Shown in pieces: positions 14,782-15,404 of a DNA stretch of 15,404 bases (positions are counted from its first letter, which is position 1; each line of letters starts with the position of its first letter). This stretch comes from Burkholderiaceae bacterium (GTDB lineage: Bacteria; Pseudomonadota; Gammaproteobacteria; Burkholderiales; Burkholderiaceae). The stretch is from assembly GCA_030151165.1 (NCBI GenBank), contig JASLEM010000403.1, positions 1 to 15,404 on the forward strand, given 5' to 3'. The notes under the pieces were generated by a model. It saw only the letters and a list, made by a program, of their open reading frames with translations. It searched no databases and was not told the origin of the DNA. Both the position numbers and the translations under genes were made by a program.

Positions 14782-14811
14782 TTGGATTGTTTGGGGGTAA
14801 ACCCTTAAAGT
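14782..14811 (+). promoter_or_regulatory. Candidate promoter for the 83-residue gene
   Basis: TTGGAT (14782-14787) as -35 is followed after 18 bp by TAAAGT (14806-14811), or after 17 bp by TTAAAG (14805-14810), as -10. Both hexamers are imperfect, as expected for a LysR-activated promoter. The predicted start near 14818 leaves a leader of about 45 nt. The surrounding DNA is clearly richer in A/T than the rest of the window. Confidence 0.45.
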
Positions 14812-14862
14812 TCATCCCATCGCATCCTTACCAAGGGTGCCTGCAACGCAAGGGAACACACC

Positions 14863-15114
14863 ATGTCCGCCATCACCTCCGGTACCTACGGCCACCAACC
14901 CGCCTTCACGACGGGCTTCCGCCAACTCGTCGGCCTGTTCAGCAACGCCTTCGCGCCGACGCAGAACCCGACGCGCTTCGCGAACAGCTTCCGCGTCCGC
15001 GTCCGTGAAGCCAACGACGTCCGCGAACTCGCGCGCAGCGTCGAGCTGCACTCGCCGGGCTTCGCCGCCGACCTGTACGCCGCCGCCTCGCGCCACGAAG
15101 GCCTGGACGACTGA
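14863..15114 (+). CDS. Small protein of unknown function (83 aa), divergent from LysR gene
   Basis: I do not recognise this protein as a named family. It has 83 residues, no signal peptide and no clear membrane helix. Residues 18-31 (TGFRQLVGLFSNAF) could form an amphipathic helix. Residues 40-48 are basic (RFANSFRVR on the plain reading), and the C-terminal half (50-78) looks helical, with ANDVRELARSVELHSPGF followed by AADLYAAASRHE. That ending resembles short uncharacterised Burkholderiales proteins I remember, which I cannot verify here; it is like DUF1127 proteins in size only. Coding is supported by AAGGGA 8 nt before the ATG, a promoter-like pair, strong third-position G/C and a hairpin 16 nt after the stop. 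It is probably controlled by the divergent LysR protein. Confidence 0.72.
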   Translation: MSAITSGTYGHQPAFTTGFRQLVGLFSNAFAPTQNPTRFANSFRVRVREANDVRELARSVELHSPGFAADLYAAASRHEGLDD

Positions 15115-15116
15115 AG

Positions 15117-15152
15117 TCCGGCAACTGCCCGCCGGATCGTGACGATCCGGTG
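15117..15152 (+). terminator. Terminator-like hairpin with an alternative, mutually exclusive pairing
   Basis: The main stem is 15130-15139 with 15143-15152: 10 pairs including one G-U, with a TGA loop, built on CCGGATCG and CGATCCGG. It starts 16 nt after the stop of the 83-residue gene. TCCGGC (15117-15122) can pair instead with GCCGGA (15131-15136), which would break the main stem. No T-tract follows, so classic intrinsic termination is not certain. Confidence 0.55.
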
Positions 15153-15167
15153 CGAGCAGGCTGACAT

Positions 15168-15250
15168 CGCGGCCGACGTTCGGCCGCGTGGAAGGCGAGT
15201 ACCTTCCGACGAGCGTCGCCGGTTCCGGCAGCCCGACCGCCTTCTGGCGG
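15168..15250. other. Run of consecutive hairpins in intergenic DNA, possible structured RNA or 3' UTR
   Basis: Four more inverted repeats follow the first hairpin closely. They are CGCGGCCGA/TCGGCCGCG (15168-15176, 15180-15188, 3-nt loop), GGAAGG/CCTTCC (15190-15195, 15202-15207, 6-nt loop), GCCG/CGGC (15218-15221, 15226-15229, 4-nt loop) and CCGCC/GGCGG (15237-15241, 15246-15250, 4-nt loop). No reading frame of note covers the stretch. After it, 15270-15290 holds three head-to-tail 7-mers (GACGCCC twice, then GACGGCC). The region may be the 3' UTR of either flanking gene, or an RNA of its own. High GC makes some pairing expected by chance. Confidence 0.45.
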
Positions 15251-15299
15251 CGGCTGCGCGTCGAGCCGGGACGCCCGACGCCCGACGGCCGCGCCGCCC

Positions 15300-15404
15300 T
15301 CAGCGCTTCTCGACGATCGTCGGCACCAGCTGCAACGACGCGCGGATGCGCTCCGCCGCGGCCTTCGCGTCGTCCCGCGAGGTGTACGGCCCGGCCTGCA
15401 GCTT
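15300..15404 (-). CDS. C-terminal SPOR domain of a cell-envelope protein (cut by window edge)
   Basis: Only the last 34 codons and the TGA (15302-15300) lie in the window. The reading KLQAGPYTSRDDAKAAAERI, then RASLQLVPTIVEKR, fits the second half of a SPOR domain: the beta strand with LQAGPY, the helix with the spaced alanines DDAKAAAERIRA, and the final strand PTIVEK. SPOR domains bind denuded glycan strands at the division septum. C-terminal ones occur in RlpA, FtsN, DamX and DedD. A C-terminal RlpA-type lytic transglycosylase or a DedD-like protein would fit, but the rest of the protein is needed to choose. It converges on the 83-residue gene across the hairpin region. Confidence 0.75.
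   Translation of the reverse strand, partial: KLQAGPYTSRDDAKAAAERIRASLQLVPTIVEKR

Noticed and set aside
15270..15290. Three 7-mers (GACGCCC twice, then GACGGCC) as an iteron-like origin element
   Set aside because: Too short and too few, with no DnaA box, AT-rich stretch or replication gene nearby.
1..15404. Mobile elements, CRISPR arrays, toxin-antitoxin pairs or phage genes
   Set aside because: No transposase, integrase, spaced direct repeats or terminal inverted repeats were seen. Gene content and base composition look uniformly chromosomal. The 83-aa gene has no partner gene to suggest a toxin-antitoxin pair.

Overview
The window looks like chromosomal DNA of a high-GC betaproteobacterium, most likely order Burkholderiales (Roseateles/Mitsuaria/Rubrivivax-like). 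The grounds are uniformly GC-rich coding DNA with strong third-position G/C, and recognisable Burkholderiales-style proteins: IlvE, RadA, Alr, LplT, a TyrB-type aminotransferase and a BsaA-type glutathione peroxidase. I saw no transposase, integrase, phage gene, tRNA, rRNA or CRISPR array. I had no database access, so taxonomy and family names rest on recognition of motifs.

Layout. 1-267 (-) is the start of ilvE, cut by the window edge. It diverges from a SpoU/TrmH-type RNA methyltransferase (405-944, +), which converges on a metallophosphoesterase (994-1932, -) across a strong hairpin. A 126-residue membrane protein (2101-2481, +) converges on radA (2560-3924, -). A block of three + genes follows: GNAT acetyltransferase, LysE/RhtB exporter and short-chain dehydrogenase (4028-6210). 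Next come alr (6366-7508, -) and, divergently, lplT plus an EamA-type exporter (7662-9876, +, 4 nt apart). Glutathione peroxidase (9955-10446, +) has its own promoter and converges on a Crp/Fnr-type regulator (10460-11164, -). That regulator diverges from a DUF2332 protein (11245-12411, +) across a perfect 20-bp palindrome. A TyrB/AspC-type aminotransferase (12533-13723, +) converges on a LysR-type regulator (13778-14722, -). The regulator diverges from an 83-residue protein of unknown function (14863-15114, +), across an AT-rich spacer carrying a 24-bp palindrome. The window ends in an intergenic stretch packed with hairpins (15117-15250) and the C-terminal SPOR domain of a protein cut by the edge (15300-15404, -).

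How the genes fit together. Most are housekeeping or metabolic: amino-acid transamination, cell-wall D-alanine supply, recombination repair, lysophospholipid recycling, peroxide detoxification and small-molecule export. They do not form one pathway. Two small regulator-plus-target modules stand out: Crp/Fnr-type regulator | palindrome | DUF2332, and LysR | palindrome | 83-aa protein | hairpin array. The second is the best candidate for something undescribed, because regulator, operator-like site, unknown product and structured 3' region lie together and none is explained by known function.

No gap between genes exceeds 300 bases. The longest are 15115-15299 (hairpin array), 1933-2100 (tandem repeat), 6211-6365 (weak inverted repeat only) and 7509-7661 (extended -10).
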